This document shows, one piece after another, positions 8,824 through 18,847 of a stretch of 64,000 nucleotides of DNA. Origin of the DNA: Bacillota bacterium (GTDB taxonomy: Bacteria; Bacillota; Clostridia; Acetivibrionales; DTU013). Below the pieces are notes generated by a model. It was not told the origin of the DNA, did not search any database, and worked only from the letters and a program-made list of their open reading frames with translations. The DNA is taken from the NCBI GenBank assembly GCA_023426125.1, contig JAFABI010000041.1, positions 182,711 to 246,710 of the forward strand, read 5' to 3'. Numbering within the stretch: the stretch's first letter is position 1; each line of letters begins with the position of its first letter. The position numbers and the translations under genes are program-made.

Positions 8824-9548
8824 TAATCGCTGATGACGAGATATGGATACTTCCCATTATTGAAAATACCCTGGCGGAGATGGAAGGCAGCGTTTGTCAG
8901 GTCGTGGGAAAGGCATACGACGGCATAAGCGCCCTTGCCCAGTGTGAAGCCCTGATGCCGGATTTGCTGATTACGGATATCCGTATGCCGGGGCTGACCG
9001 GCTTGGAGCTCATCGAGAAAGTAAATCTGTTGTCGCCCCAAACGAAAACCATTATCATCAGCGGCGCCGATGAGTTTGCATTTGCCAGGCAGGCCATCGG
9101 GCTTGGGGTTTCCGAATATCTGCTCAAACCGATTTACGAGGAAGATCTCGTACATGCCGTACGCAAGGTAAAAAGCATAATAAACTCCGGACATGAAGAC
9201 CTGGTCAACGTGCCGAAAGACAGTGTTACGCAGGCGATGCTCTACATACAGGAGCATTATCATGAAGACATCAAACTGGAGCAGGTTGCAAAAAGAGCCT
9301 TCTTGAACGCCAACTATTTCAGCGGTCTCTTTAAACAGCGGTATGGCGTGAATTTTTCGGAGTACCTGACGAACCTGCGCATGAAAAAAGCGGAAGAGAT
9401 GCTGCGCAGCGGCCTGAGAATTTACGAAATCAGTGAAAAGGTTGGAATCAAAGACCCGAAATATTTTACGAAATTGTTCAGCAAGCACTACGGCTGCATG
9501 CCTAATGAATATCGTTCCAAATATCGATCTGGGACAGGGCAGCCGTAA
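8814..9548 (+). CDS. YesN-type response regulator (REC + AraC HTH)
   Basis: The receiver domain (1-120) has acidic pair DDE, phospho-acceptor Asp in LLITDIRMPGLTG and the conserved Lys in LLKPI. The AraC-type double HTH (about 138-240) contains VAKRAFLNANYFSGLFKQRYG and ISEKVGIKDPKYFTKLFSKHYG. The start is GTG 8814, six bases after RBS AGGAGGG, inside the end of the kinase gene. At 244 residues it is about half the length of classical YesN, because the middle linker region is missing. It probably activates the uptake and glycosidase genes of locus 1. Confidence 0.92.
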   Translation: MRVIIADDEIWILPIIENTLAEMEGSVCQVVGKAYDGISALAQCEALMPDLLITDIRMPGLTGLELIEKVNLLSPQTKTIIISGADEFAFARQAIGLGVSEYLLKPIYEEDLVHAVRKVKSIINSGHEDLVNVPKDSVTQAMLYIQEHYHEDIKLEQVAKRAFLNANYFSGLFKQRYGVNFSEYLTNLRMKKAEEMLRSGLRIYEISEKVGIKDPKYFTKLFSKHYGCMPNEYRSKYRSGTGQP

Positions 9549-9572
9549 AGTATCGGAGAATACGTTTGCGTT

Positions 9573-9671
9573 AAGTACTGGTGCAAATATAACTTCCCGT
9601 ATAGGTTTCTGAAAACGCAGTCCATTGCGGCCGGCATTTTCAGAAAAACGGGAAGTAATATTTGCAGTACT
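9573..9671. repeat. Long imperfect inverted repeat after the regulator gene
   Basis: The arm at 9573-9616 (AGTACTGGTGCAAATATAACTTCCCGT...TCTGAAAA) pairs imperfectly with 9637-9671 (TTTTCAGAAAAACGGGAAG...TTTGCAGTACT). It has no poly-T tail, so it is more like a small mobile palindrome or mRNA-end hairpin than a simple terminator. It separates the YesM/YesN pair from the second binding protein. Confidence 0.55.
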
Positions 9672-9836
9672 CCTAAATATATACAGGCCACCGAAAGGTT
9701 ATTTTTCGCCTGCATAATTCCGGGAGTGAATCCTGCAATTTGAAGGAGAAGGTTAGCCGCAAGGCGAGTAGGACGGCTCTGGTTAATACCTGCCTCCTGC
9801 TCGATTCCAGAGAGAGAGTGAGAGGAGGATGTGCTG

Positions 9837-11114
9837 ATGAAGGTACCGCGTTGCGTAAGTGTCTACTTGCTGCTGATTGCCCTGCTGTTCAGTCTTTGCT
9901 CGTGCGGAGGCTCGGGGACAGTGGTGGAGGTGCCGGAGAAGAAAGTCTTGCGGATTATGCACTATCAAAAAGAGGCGAAACAGGCGTATATCAACATGTT
10001 TGACAGGTTCATGGAGGAAAATCCCGACATTGTCATAGAGTATGACCTGACCGGCGGCGATGAGTATCGTAGTTTACTGCGGAAACGCTTTTTGGCCAAT
10101 GAACCCATCGATATTGTAGGTGTCCATCCGGGTGTCACTGAGGCTGTCCCATATGCGCAAAGCGGCTATCTTCTTGATTTGACAGGAAGGTCGTTTTTGA
10201 ATGGCATTCAGGAGGAGGCACTGGAAACCGGACTGTATGAGGGACGGTATTATGGACTGCCGGTTGATCAAAGCTATATCGCCTGTCTGTACAATCAGGA
10301 TATGTTTGATCAATATGGCCTGGCTATTCCCAAAACATGGAGGGAATTCCTCACGGTCTGCGACCGGCTCTCGCGGGAAGGCGTGACGCCTGTCGCGCTG
10401 GGACATAAAGGGGTTTGGGCGGTGCAGCTGATTCCGTACGCGCTTGCCGTAACGGCGGTTTATCGGGCCAACCCGCTGTTTGACGAAAAAATGTATCGAG
10501 GTGAGACTAACTTTTCCGGCTCCGAATGGAGAAGTGTATTTGAAATGTGCCGGGATCTGATTCCTTACGTAAACCAAAACTTCATGGATATCACGTTTGA
10601 GCAGGCATTGTCAATGTTTGCTTCTCAAAAAACCGCAATGATTGTTTCGGGAACGTTTTCGCTGAATTTGCTGTACAAAGAAGAGCCCCGCTTCAAATTC
10701 GGCGCGTTTATCCTGCCCGCGTCCGGGGACGGCGAAAACTGGACGCCTTACGCGGTAGGCGGTATGTTGTCCATCAGCGCCGGAACTGAGAATCAGGAAG
10801 CAGCTTTGCGCTTTTTCGATTATTTCATGCGGGACGACATATATTATCAATATTTGAGCGACAGTTTGAATCTGCCCGTAAAAAAAGGCGTTTCGGTGGA
10901 ATACAATCCGATATTGCGGCAGCTTTTTACCAACGTCAGCCAAACCCACGTTTTTGTAAATCAAAACTGGCCGCAGGAGATGACTAACTTTTTTATACTG
11001 GGTGTTCAGGAGATGTTCGCCGGACGGGATAATGACACAGTGCTGCGGGAACTCGACAGTTCCTGGGCGCGGATGACGGGGCTGGATAATACCGAATATG
11101 GCGGGGAGAACTGA
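9837..11114 (+). CDS. Second solute-binding lipoprotein of locus 1
   Basis: Family 1 extracellular binding protein with signal peptide and lipobox LCSC, then KKVLRIMHYQKEAKQAYINMF and YGLPVDQSYIACLYNQDMF, and a binding-protein C-terminus (VLRELDSSWARMTG). The start is ATG 9837 with RBS GAGGAGG (9822-9828); GTG at 9831 is too close to that RBS. It has no permeases of its own. It may share those at 4988-6738 or serve as ligand presenter for the YesM sensor. A 111-bp stretch of this gene (10664-10774) recurs almost unchanged at 14505-14616. Confidence 0.88.
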   Translation: MKVPRCVSVYLLLIALLFSLCSCGGSGTVVEVPEKKVLRIMHYQKEAKQAYINMFDRFMEENPDIVIEYDLTGGDEYRSLLRKRFLANEPIDIVGVHPGVTEAVPYAQSGYLLDLTGRSFLNGIQEEALETGLYEGRYYGLPVDQSYIACLYNQDMFDQYGLAIPKTWREFLTVCDRLSREGVTPVALGHKGVWAVQLIPYALAVTAVYRANPLFDEKMYRGETNFSGSEWRSVFEMCRDLIPYVNQNFMDITFEQALSMFASQKTAMIVSGTFSLNLLYKEEPRFKFGAFILPASGDGENWTPYAVGGMLSISAGTENQEAALRFFDYFMRDDIYYQYLSDSLNLPVKKGVSVEYNPILRQLFTNVSQTHVFVNQNWPQEMTNFFILGVQEMFAGRDNDTVLRELDSSWARMTGLDNTEYGGEN

Positions 11115-11215
11115 CGGATGACCATACTGGCCGGAAACCCGATCTCGTGGAGAATCGAAGCGGATATAAAGCCGAAAACCTGAATATTTTACTCCTTGAC
11201 CTGAAGGTTATCTCC

Positions 11216-11244
11216 CTGACTAAAACGCCATTCGGCAGTATAAT
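11216..11244 (+). promoter_or_regulatory. Candidate promoter for the secreted glycosidase-like gene
   Basis: CTGACT (11216-11221), 17 bases, then TATAAT (11239-11244), about 100 bases before the gene. The -10 is perfect and the -35 weak, which fits a promoter that needs an activator such as the nearby YesN-type regulator. Confidence 0.45.
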
Positions 11245-11342
11245 GACCCTATAAGAATATAAGTACATTTTTGGGTCCTATCATTGTGAATCTGGAAAGA
11301 GAAAATTCCAGAAATAATTAAAGGAAATGGGAGGAAAACAAA

Positions 11343-14300
11343 ATGCTTCGAAAAACCTTCAACAAAATGCTTCGAAAAACCATTTCACTTTTACTGGTTA
11401 TGCTGTTGGTTGCCGGAACGGCGCTTCCGGTGCTGGCAGTTGCCCCGCCGGGGCCGGGTAACCCATGGCCGTATGAGAACCCGCCCCAACCCTATACCAG
11501 CAAATACATATACAATCTGTTTGACGGCGACCCATACGCCCCGTCCGGCTCTAGGGACGTGGCCCTGGGCTTGCCCGTAACCAGCCTGAGAGCCGTCGAT
11601 GAAAACGGCGCGAATAACTATCTCAACAATGTGTTAAATCCCGGTACATATTGGGCTCTCGGTAATTTGACGAGCGGGGTGCTCACGGACGCGGGCGGAA
11701 ACCCCCATGGCTATCACTCGCAAAAACAGGGAAAAGCTATCATCACGATGGACCTGGGAGACTTGTATGAGATCAGTCAGGTCATCGTCTACCCCTGGAG
11801 TTCCACCAATGTCGTCACTACTTATAACTACACGTATACACTGAGTTTTTGCGGCGCCGGGGACAAGACCATCGACGAACTGGAAGATAGTGATTTTTCA
11901 TCGCCTTACCCGGGCATTGGCGCCATTAAAAATGATCCCGCAGCCCCAGAGAGGAAGCCGTTGATCAATGGCTTGGCCGACAAGGATATTGAGGCTCGTT
12001 TTGTTCGGATCACCGCGACCAGGGTGTCGGGCACACAACTTCGTATCGCCGAAGTCTCGGTCCATCCCAAACCGGGCGATAAGGCCGCTTTGCAGACTCT
12101 TTTCAATGAAAGCGCGCGTTTCACCCAGGAGCTATATGGTACAAACAGCAATTGGCCGGCCTTCGCGAGCGCCAGGAATGCCGCTCAAGCCGCGCTGCAG
12201 CAAGAGATAATTTTCAAAGCCGAATTGGATCGCGTCTATGCCGGTTTGTCGGAAGCCATCGCCGGGTTTCTGAAAATGCTGTACAATGCGCATAAGAACA
12301 AACAGGCGGCCGACCACAAGTCGTGGAGCTGGCCACAGTTCGCGGCCGCGCTGAGCAACGCGGGCAATGTGCTCAATAACCATTACGCCATGCCGGAAGA
12401 AGTGAGTGACGCCATCGCGGCGTTGACGCTGGCTGTCAGCCGGCTGTATGGCTCAAATGACATTCTGAATCTGAAGCATTACGACCCGTTCAGACCGGAG
12501 GGCTCGGTCAACCTCTCGATGAACAAGCCTGTGTCTTACTCCAACTCCTACGAGAATTACGGCTGGTTTGCCAGCAATCTGACCAGCGGCCTGATCGGCA
12601 GCAATGGCACGGCTAACGAACCCAACGGATGGAACAGCCATCCCTGGGAAACTCCCGAAGACAATAGGTATTGGCTGGTCATAGACCTGGAGGAAGTGTT
12701 CCTGATCGACAGCGTCGCCCTGCTGCCCCGGCAGGACAGTCTCAATTGGCCCAGCAACGTCGGCCTCGATTTCCCCGTGGATTACAACATCGAGTTCTCG
12801 ACCGACGGGGAGAATTATTGGGGCACGGTATATGAGAGGGGCAAAACCAAGGAGCTGGTCAAGGATATTCCCCAGTTCACCGTCCTGGATACGCCGGTGG
12901 AGGCCCGGTACGTGCGTATCAACATGACCAGGAAGCAAACCTATACGTATTGCCTGTCTGAGGCTGTGGTTTACGGACGGGGCGTTGAGGAGTCGTCTCT
13001 GTACGACAGGGTCAGCAGACGGCTCACCGTCGGCAAAACCTGGCAGCGCCCCGGCTTCCTCATCTATCCGGACGACGGCTCCGTTGACCTCGGCGAAGTT
13101 CACTGGGATTTCGGTGACAGCGACATCCTATCGGTGGACGAAAACGGGCTGGTCACCGCGCTGGCCGAGGGGCAGATTACCGTCACAGCGTACTGCGAGC
13201 GTTATTCCTTGAGAGCGGAGTGGGTGTTCGATGTCCGGGAATCGACGAACGGTCTGTACGACCGGCTCCTGGTCTCGGCCTTCTGGGTGCCCGAGCTGGA
13301 ACCCAAAGGCCCCGGCGTCAACGCGAAACAATTCGACCTGATGGCTGAGGCCGGTATTGACAATGTCCAAAACGTAAGCACCAGCAATCTGCAGAGCAGG
13401 GATACCAACATGCTGATGGCCCGGCTCGCCGCCGAGCGCGGCATGCTGTTGAACGTGTGCGACAGCACTTTCAGAAACTTTGATACCTTAAACAAGGCGC
13501 TGATCAAGCGGATCGTGGAAGATTACGCCGATGTGCCCGGCGTGGGCGGTTTCTATATTATTGACGAGCCCGGCGATCTGTCCTTATACGCCGATACAAT
13601 CCGGTATTTCAAGGAGCTGGCGCCGGATTTATACATGCATATCAACGCCAGTCCCTTCATGACGGAGGCGAGCTGCCGGAAATTCGCGGATGCCGTCACC
13701 AATAACGGAGCCGATCCGGAACTGCTGGATTACATCATGTTCGACGTCTATCCCTTCGCCGGCTCGCATGAGTTAGACAACCGATCAATAAACTATCCTT
13801 ATATGCTCAACCTCATGGAGGTTGCCAGGAGAGTCGGCCTTGACTATGACGTGAAGACCGCCCAGTATCTACAGACAGCCGGCGGCTTCCGCCCCGGAAC
13901 GGATGGGGTCAACGAAGATGAGCTGCGGTACCAGATTTACGTTTCGCTGGCTTACGGATTCAAGCAACTGTCCTACTTCACATGGTCCACGCCCATACAG
14001 CGCAGCGAACCGTTCACGCACGCCGTCCTTGACGCCGACGGAAACCCGCGCCCGATCTACGAAGGCGTCAAGCGGCTCAACGCCCAGATCCACGCTCTCA
14101 GCGACGTGGTGTTCCCGCTGAACGCCGTTGAGGTCTATTTCACTGGAACCAAACTTTACAGCCAAAAAGCAATTCCTGGCACCTTCTTCGCGCAGCCGGC
14201 TGCCAAGGACGATATGGTGTATTCCCACATGGTAGATAAGTACGACGGAACCGAATACCTTATGATCGTCAATAACAGCATCAAAAATCCGGTCACACAC

Positions 14301-14453
14301 ACCGTCAAGCTGGACGCCGATATCCTGTACCTATCCGAAGTGTCCCATGAGGACGGCAGCTTTTCCCGTGTCGAGCTTTCGGGCAGCGACAATTCGGTAA
14401 CTCTTGACTTCCTCCCCGGCGAGGGACGCATCTTCCGCATCAACAGGGATTAG
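11343..14453 (+). CDS. Secreted multidomain glycoside hydrolase-like protein
   Basis: 1036 residues. In order: signal peptide (cut near PVLAVA); a discoidin/F5-8C-like module (about 60-245); two helical FIVAR-like segments (250-370); a second discoidin-like module (385-545, ALLPRQD...ARYVRINMTRK); a bacterial Ig-like region (550-635, SDILSVDENGLVTALAEGQITV); then a TIM-barrel-like catalytic domain (640-930) and a beta C-terminus. The barrel motif GGFYIIDEPG puts a likely acid/base Glu at residue 742, and DYIMFDVYPF follows. The strand where clan GH-A carries its nucleophile reads TAQYLQTAGG, with Gln instead of Glu. The nearest relative is the broken protein at 14843-21037. No SLH or sortase signal is seen, so it is probably released. 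The CAZy family cannot be named from sequence alone. An in-frame direct repeat encodes MLRKTFNK/MLRKT at the start, giving two possible start codons. Confidence 0.8.
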   Translation: MLRKTFNKMLRKTISLLLVMLLVAGTALPVLAVAPPGPGNPWPYENPPQPYTSKYIYNLFDGDPYAPSGSRDVALGLPVTSLRAVDENGANNYLNNVLNPGTYWALGNLTSGVLTDAGGNPHGYHSQKQGKAIITMDLGDLYEISQVIVYPWSSTNVVTTYNYTYTLSFCGAGDKTIDELEDSDFSSPYPGIGAIKNDPAAPERKPLINGLADKDIEARFVRITATRVSGTQLRIAEVSVHPKPGDKAALQTLFNESARFTQELYGTNSNWPAFASARNAAQAALQQEIIFKAELDRVYAGLSEAIAGFLKMLYNAHKNKQAADHKSWSWPQFAAALSNAGNVLNNHYAMPEEVSDAIAALTLAVSRLYGSNDILNLKHYDPFRPEGSVNLSMNKPVSYSNSYENYGWFASNLTSGLIGSNGTANEPNGWNSHPWETPEDNRYWLVIDLEEVFLIDSVALLPRQDSLNWPSNVGLDFPVDYNIEFSTDGENYWGTVYERGKTKELVKDIPQFTVLDTPVEARYVRINMTRKQTYTYCLSEAVVYGRGVEESSLYDRVSRRLTVGKTWQRPGFLIYPDDGSVDLGEVHWDFGDSDILSVDENGLVTALAEGQITVTAYCERYSLRAEWVFDVRESTNGLYDRLLVSAFWVPELEPKGPGVNAKQFDLMAEAGIDNVQNVSTSNLQSRDTNMLMARLAAERGMLLNVCDSTFRNFDTLNKALIKRIVEDYADVPGVGGFYIIDEPGDLSLYADTIRYFKELAPDLYMHINASPFMTEASCRKFADAVTNNGADPELLDYIMFDVYPFAGSHELDNRSINYPYMLNLMEVARRVGLDYDVKTAQYLQTAGGFRPGTDGVNEDELRYQIYVSLAYGFKQLSYFTWSTPIQRSEPFTHAVLDADGNPRPIYEGVKRLNAQIHALSDVVFPLNAVEVYFTGTKLYSQKAIPGTFFAQPAAKDDMVYSHMVDKYDGTEYLMIVNNSIKNPVTHTVKLDADILYLSEVSHEDGSFSRVELSGSDNSVTLDFLPGEGRIFRINRD

Positions 14454-14504
14454 GCGACCCTGTCGCCGTAGACGATCGCGTTCCCGAACAACAACACCGA
14501 CATC

Positions 14505-14785
14505 GAATTTGCTGTACAAAGAAGAGCCCCGCTTCAAAATTCGGCGCGTTTATCCTGCCCGCGTCCGGGGACGGCGAAAACTGGACGCCCTACGCGGTAG
14601 GCGGTATGTTGTCCATAAAGGTATGGGCTGGATATCCCCAAGACCTGGACGGAATTTCGCTCGGTTTGCGAACGGCTCCTGGGGGCAGGGGAAACGCCTG
14701 TTGTCTTAGGGATTAAGGAAGCTTTGGTGACGCAGCTGATCGCTATCGCGTTGTCCGTAACGGAGGTATATCGTGACGCCCCGGA
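14505..14785 (+). pseudogene. Shuffled fragments of solute-binding protein genes
   Basis: 14505-14616 copies 10664-10774 of the upstream binding-protein gene with one inserted A and one C/T change, so the duplication is recent. Immediately after, 14629-14785 encodes, in another frame, LDIPKTWTEFRSVCERLL...VVLGIKEALVTQLIAIALSVTEVYRDA. That is homologous but diverged relative to the earlier part (10318-10480) of the same family. The order of the two pieces is therefore reversed relative to a real gene. No start, no signal peptide, no function expected. Confidence 0.85.
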
Positions 14786-15097
14786 CTGAAGCTATTTAAG
14801 ATATGGATTGATTAGCACAAACTTCCATTAAAGGGGGGAAGTATGAAAATTACGACATGCCAAAAATGGTGTAAAAAGATTATGATAATGGTACTAGTGT
14901 TTGTCATGATGCTGAACATTTACTTAACTGCTTTTGCAGATACAACCAGAACTGGAAGTGAAGTATCAGCACTAACATATGACATAACCAATATCGACTC
15001 CTATGTGCCGGACGGCCTGGGGAACATTGCGCTAAACAAACCGGTTACGAGCACATCCTCCTATGAAAAGGCAAACGAAGGCTGATGCAATGCCTTT

Positions 15098-16564
15098 TTG
15101 ACCGATGGGATCCTTGGTAAGGCCGGAGCCGTGAATGGATGGACTACCAACCCATACGATAAAATTACAGATGCCACTACGCCTGCAGCAGTGCAAGTTG
15201 ATCTTGGTGCGGATTATGCGCTTAGCCGGGTTGTATTGTTTCCGCGATCGGATTATACACCCTACGGTCTGTGCTTCCCGAGCGATTTTATAATCCAGCT
15301 TTCATCAGATGGTGTAAACTACACTGATGCATATACCAGCGCAGGAAACGGGATTCCAGTCGAACCGTTTGTAATCGATTTACCTGAGAAGCCGGAGGCT
15401 CGTTATGTAAAGCTGTATGTCACCAAGCGGTATGACGTGAACATGGGAATTAACGGTAAACTTGTTCAACTCTCTGAAATAGCGGTGTTTGGCAAGATCA
15501 GCAAAATTTCCGCGTCACTCAACAAGACGGACCTGCTTCTAATACCGGGTGTGGCAGATACGCTTGTTCCTGATATTATTAAAGACGATACTCAGGAAGT
15601 AAACCTGACATGGGAGTCCTCCGACACTTCCGTTGCTGCAGTTGATCAAAACGGTGTTGTTACTGCGGTTGCTGCCGGAAATGCCACTGTCACTGCAAAG
15701 GATGAATCCAATGGAATTTCCTTAACTTGTTCGGTTATTGTAAAAGACAAAATTAAGCGTTCGTCCGACAATATATTGATTTCCATATTTTGGCCTCCGA
15801 CAAAGGATTATGTCAATGACGAGCAGTATTCCTATCTTGCAGATGCGAACATTACGTACATTCAAAATGTAACAGGCAATGATCTGAACGAAAAGAAGAC
15901 AAACTTGGAAATGGCACGTCTTGCATATAAATACGGTATGCAGGTTGGCGTAGCCGACAGCCGTTTTGGTGGAAATCTGCTCAATATGGCGGATGAAGAG
16001 ATTATGAGTTTGGCCGGTGAATATAAGAATATTCCGGGTGTCGGCGGATATTATATCCTTGACGAACCCCATAATGCCAATCCATATGCAAGGGTTTTCA
16101 AAGCCTTCAAAAATGCAGATACTTATGGATATGCGCACTTAAATTTCCTACCGCTTTATGTTTATAGTTCTGTAAAAGAAGCTGAAAATCAAATGAATGA
16201 CTGGGTGAAGCTTGCCAGCCAAAGCAACTGCAAGCTGGATTACCTGATTTATGACCGGTATCCCTTTGGCATGGATGAAAATACTTCGGACTATACAGGA
16301 TTCCTGAATAATTTGTCTTCAACCTGGAAGGTAGGGCTTAAAAACGGCGTAAAAACAGGAACCTACATTCAATCTATCGGCGTACCGGGTAATTTCCGCC
16401 GTACCAATGAAAATGAAATTCGATATGAAGCCTATATGGCACTTGCTTATGGTTACAAACAGCTCTCCTATTTCTGCTGGTTTACTCCTACAGGCCGGTC
16501 CGAGACATTTACCGATGCATTATCACTGCAGACGGCAAAAAAACGGATCTTTTTGAACCGGTGA
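15098..16564 (+). pseudogene. Pseudogene segment: discoidin, Ig-like and TIM-barrel domains
   Basis: After the first in-frame TGA the frame continues with the rest of a discoidin-like module (ADYALSRVVLFPRSDYTPYG...ARYVKLYVTKR), a Big_2-like Ig region (WESSDTSVAAVDQNGVVTAV) and the glycosidase-like barrel (NILISIFWPPTKDYVNDEQY ... GGYYILDEPHNAN ... DYLIYDRYPFG ... KTGTYIQSIG ... KQLSYFCWFTPTGRSETFTDA). It aligns along its length with residues 540-900 of the intact protein at 11343. Homology stops at about 16518 where the frame shifts. Confidence 0.8.
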
Positions 16565-16840
16565 AAAAGCTTAACGGCGAAATCCTGAAGATGGGTCCCA
16601 CATTGATGAATCTGGATGCCAGGAAAATTTATTTTAATGGTAGCACTTATGGACAGGAAGCAGTTCCGGATAATTTCTTTGTCCATTCCCTGGACAATAA
16701 CGACCTGACATTTTCCTACATGCGCGATAAAAACACGGGACGTAATTATTTGATGGTTGTCAATAACAGTTTTATTGAAGAAAGAGATGTTTCGCTAAAA
16801 TTTGCTGATGGCATTACCGGACTTCAAGAGGTGAGCAAGG

Positions 16841-17785
16841 ATGATTGGAACTCATGCGGCAGTTGCCTTGACAGACGGCATTCTGAATATGCACTTTGCA
16901 ATAGGTGACGGACATTTGTTTGCACTTCCTGAAAATTTTGATTATCAGGGACCTGCAGAAGAACCTGCTGCAGGAACCAACCTGGCTTTGGATGCACAAG
17001 TTTATTGTGAAACATCCCAGGGGTCGGATGGCTGGTACATGGCTAACCTGAATGACGGTATCCGCTTTTCCGACGGCAGCACCAGCAACGGCTGGCAATC
17101 CTCTGCCGGTGTAGAATCCTCTGAGAACAGTATTACTCTGGATCTTGGTACAACCCGTAAATTCAACCGTATTGATCTTTATCCTACAGGAGAGTTATTA
17201 ACCTTTGCTGATTATATGCCAAAAGATTTCTCTATAGATGTTTCAGAAGACGCCAGTATATGGACCACGGTTAAAACTGTCACAGATATGGACACAAACA
17301 GCTGCATTGTTCCGAGTTACAGTTTTGATTCCGTAACTGCACGGTATGTCCGTATCAGTATTGCTGAAATGGCAGGAATAAATGGCAGATACGCAGCTTC
17401 CCTGAGTGAGATTGAGGTTTACAATGATGATGGAACCGTTCCTGCAACTGAATCTCCTCTGGATAGTTCAGTTGTAGAATATACCCCTGGGATGAATATT
17501 GCACTCAGCAAAAAAGTATATGTATCTTCGTCAACTCCAGATTCCATTTATAAACAGTGGGGTTGGTCTGCCGACTATGTAAATGATGGTTTATCCGGAG
17601 TGGGTACAGCAACATGCGGTTGGACTTCCAATGTTAAAATTAATACCACTGAAACAGCAAATGAATGGGTAGCTATTTATTTTGGAGATCTGTTTAATGT
17701 TAATCAAATCAATGTATCGCCAACTCTCAATGGTGCATTTCCCTATGACTACACCATTGAGCTTTCGGAAAACGGGAAAAACTGA
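16841..17785 (+). pseudogene. Pseudogene segment: two discoidin-like modules
   Basis: Frame resumes at THAAVALTDGILNMHFAIGD, the end of the catalytic unit. It continues with one complete discoidin-like module (NLALDAQVYCETSQG...ARYVRISIAEMAG...SLSEIEVYND) and the first part of another (NIALSKKVYVSSSTPD...FPYDYTIELSENGKN). It is cut by TGA at a codon where discoidin modules nearly always have Trp. Confidence 0.78.
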
Positions 17786-18841
17786 GTGACGGTCAAAGAA
17801 GTGACCGGTGATGTTCCCGGCAACTCGTCACTTCGTGAATTTGTCCTGGATAAACCGGTAGCTGCCAGATTTATTCGAATGACCGGCACAAAATTAAAAT
17901 TATCCGGTGCCGACGGGTATTTAATGCAGGTTGGGGAAATTGAAGCTTATGGCAGTCCCATTTGCAACAAAACCTCGTTAAATGAGGCAATTACATCTGC
18001 AGAATCAGCTTCGGCAGATAACTATTCAAAAGAGGTGTTCAGCAGCATTCAGGAATTGGTTGTCAAGGCAAAAGAATTGTCCGGCAGTGAATACACTACC
18101 CAGACAGTTGCAGATGATATGACTTGCAAAATACTGGCAGCCCTCGCTACAACACTGCCTAGCTCCACACCCAATCGTAAGGCTGGCGTACCGGCGACGG
18201 CATTGGCCAGCGTGACGGTAAATAACGTGTTTACCCTCGACCTCTCGACGATCTTTGAGGACGCCGACAGCGACCCGCTGACATACTGGGTATCGGTCAA
18301 CGGCGCACCGAAGGTTGCGGCAGATGAGGATTACAGCTATACACCTGCGGTAGCGGGTTTGTTCACATTAACATTCACAGCCAACGACGGGACAGCGGAT
18401 TCGATAGACACCTACACCGTGACACTGACGGTGGTAGATACGCCGCCAACAAATCCGACCATAGCCAGCATCACTCCGGTGAATAATGTCGAAGTGCCTT
18501 ACGGAACAGAGGAAGCGGTAGCACTTGCCGCATTGGCGGATACTACCACCATAACCGACGGCGGCAATAGCACCCATACCGTAAATTTAAGCTGGACCAT
18601 AGACGGTTATGACAGCAATACGGCCGGGGACTACACCGCTGCTGGCACCTTCACATTGCCGGCGGGCGTAGAACAGTCAAATCCGGCAACCCTGCTGGAG
18701 GTAACGGCAATAGTAACCGTGCGGCAGGCAATTAACGCCGCCATCAGCCCCACAACGGTGGCCTTTGACCCGGATAGCCCCGGCAATGTAAGTACAACCG
18801 TCACCTGGGGCAGCGCGGCAGCTGTCACAAGTGTGGTCTAA
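17786..18841 (+). pseudogene. Pseudogene segment: discoidin end, cadherin-like and X2 modules
   Basis: Completes the discoidin module (VTVKEVTGDVPGNSS...ARFIRMTGTKLK), then a short helical linker, a cadherin-like repeat with RKAGVPATALASVTVNNVF and FEDADSDPLTY, an Ig-like region (VPYGTEEAVALAALADTTTI), and the start of an X2 module (AAISPTTVAFDPDSPGNVS). X2 modules are typical of clostridial cellulosome and surface proteins. The AT-to-GC compositional change falls at the first cadherin-like repeat. Confidence 0.75.
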
Positions 18842-18847
18842 GGCACA

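Noticed and set aside
15083..15085. Genome-wide recoding of TGA as Trp
   Set aside because: Two TGA codons sit at Trp positions, but many intact genes here end in TGA, and the same pseudogene also has a TAA and two frameshifts.
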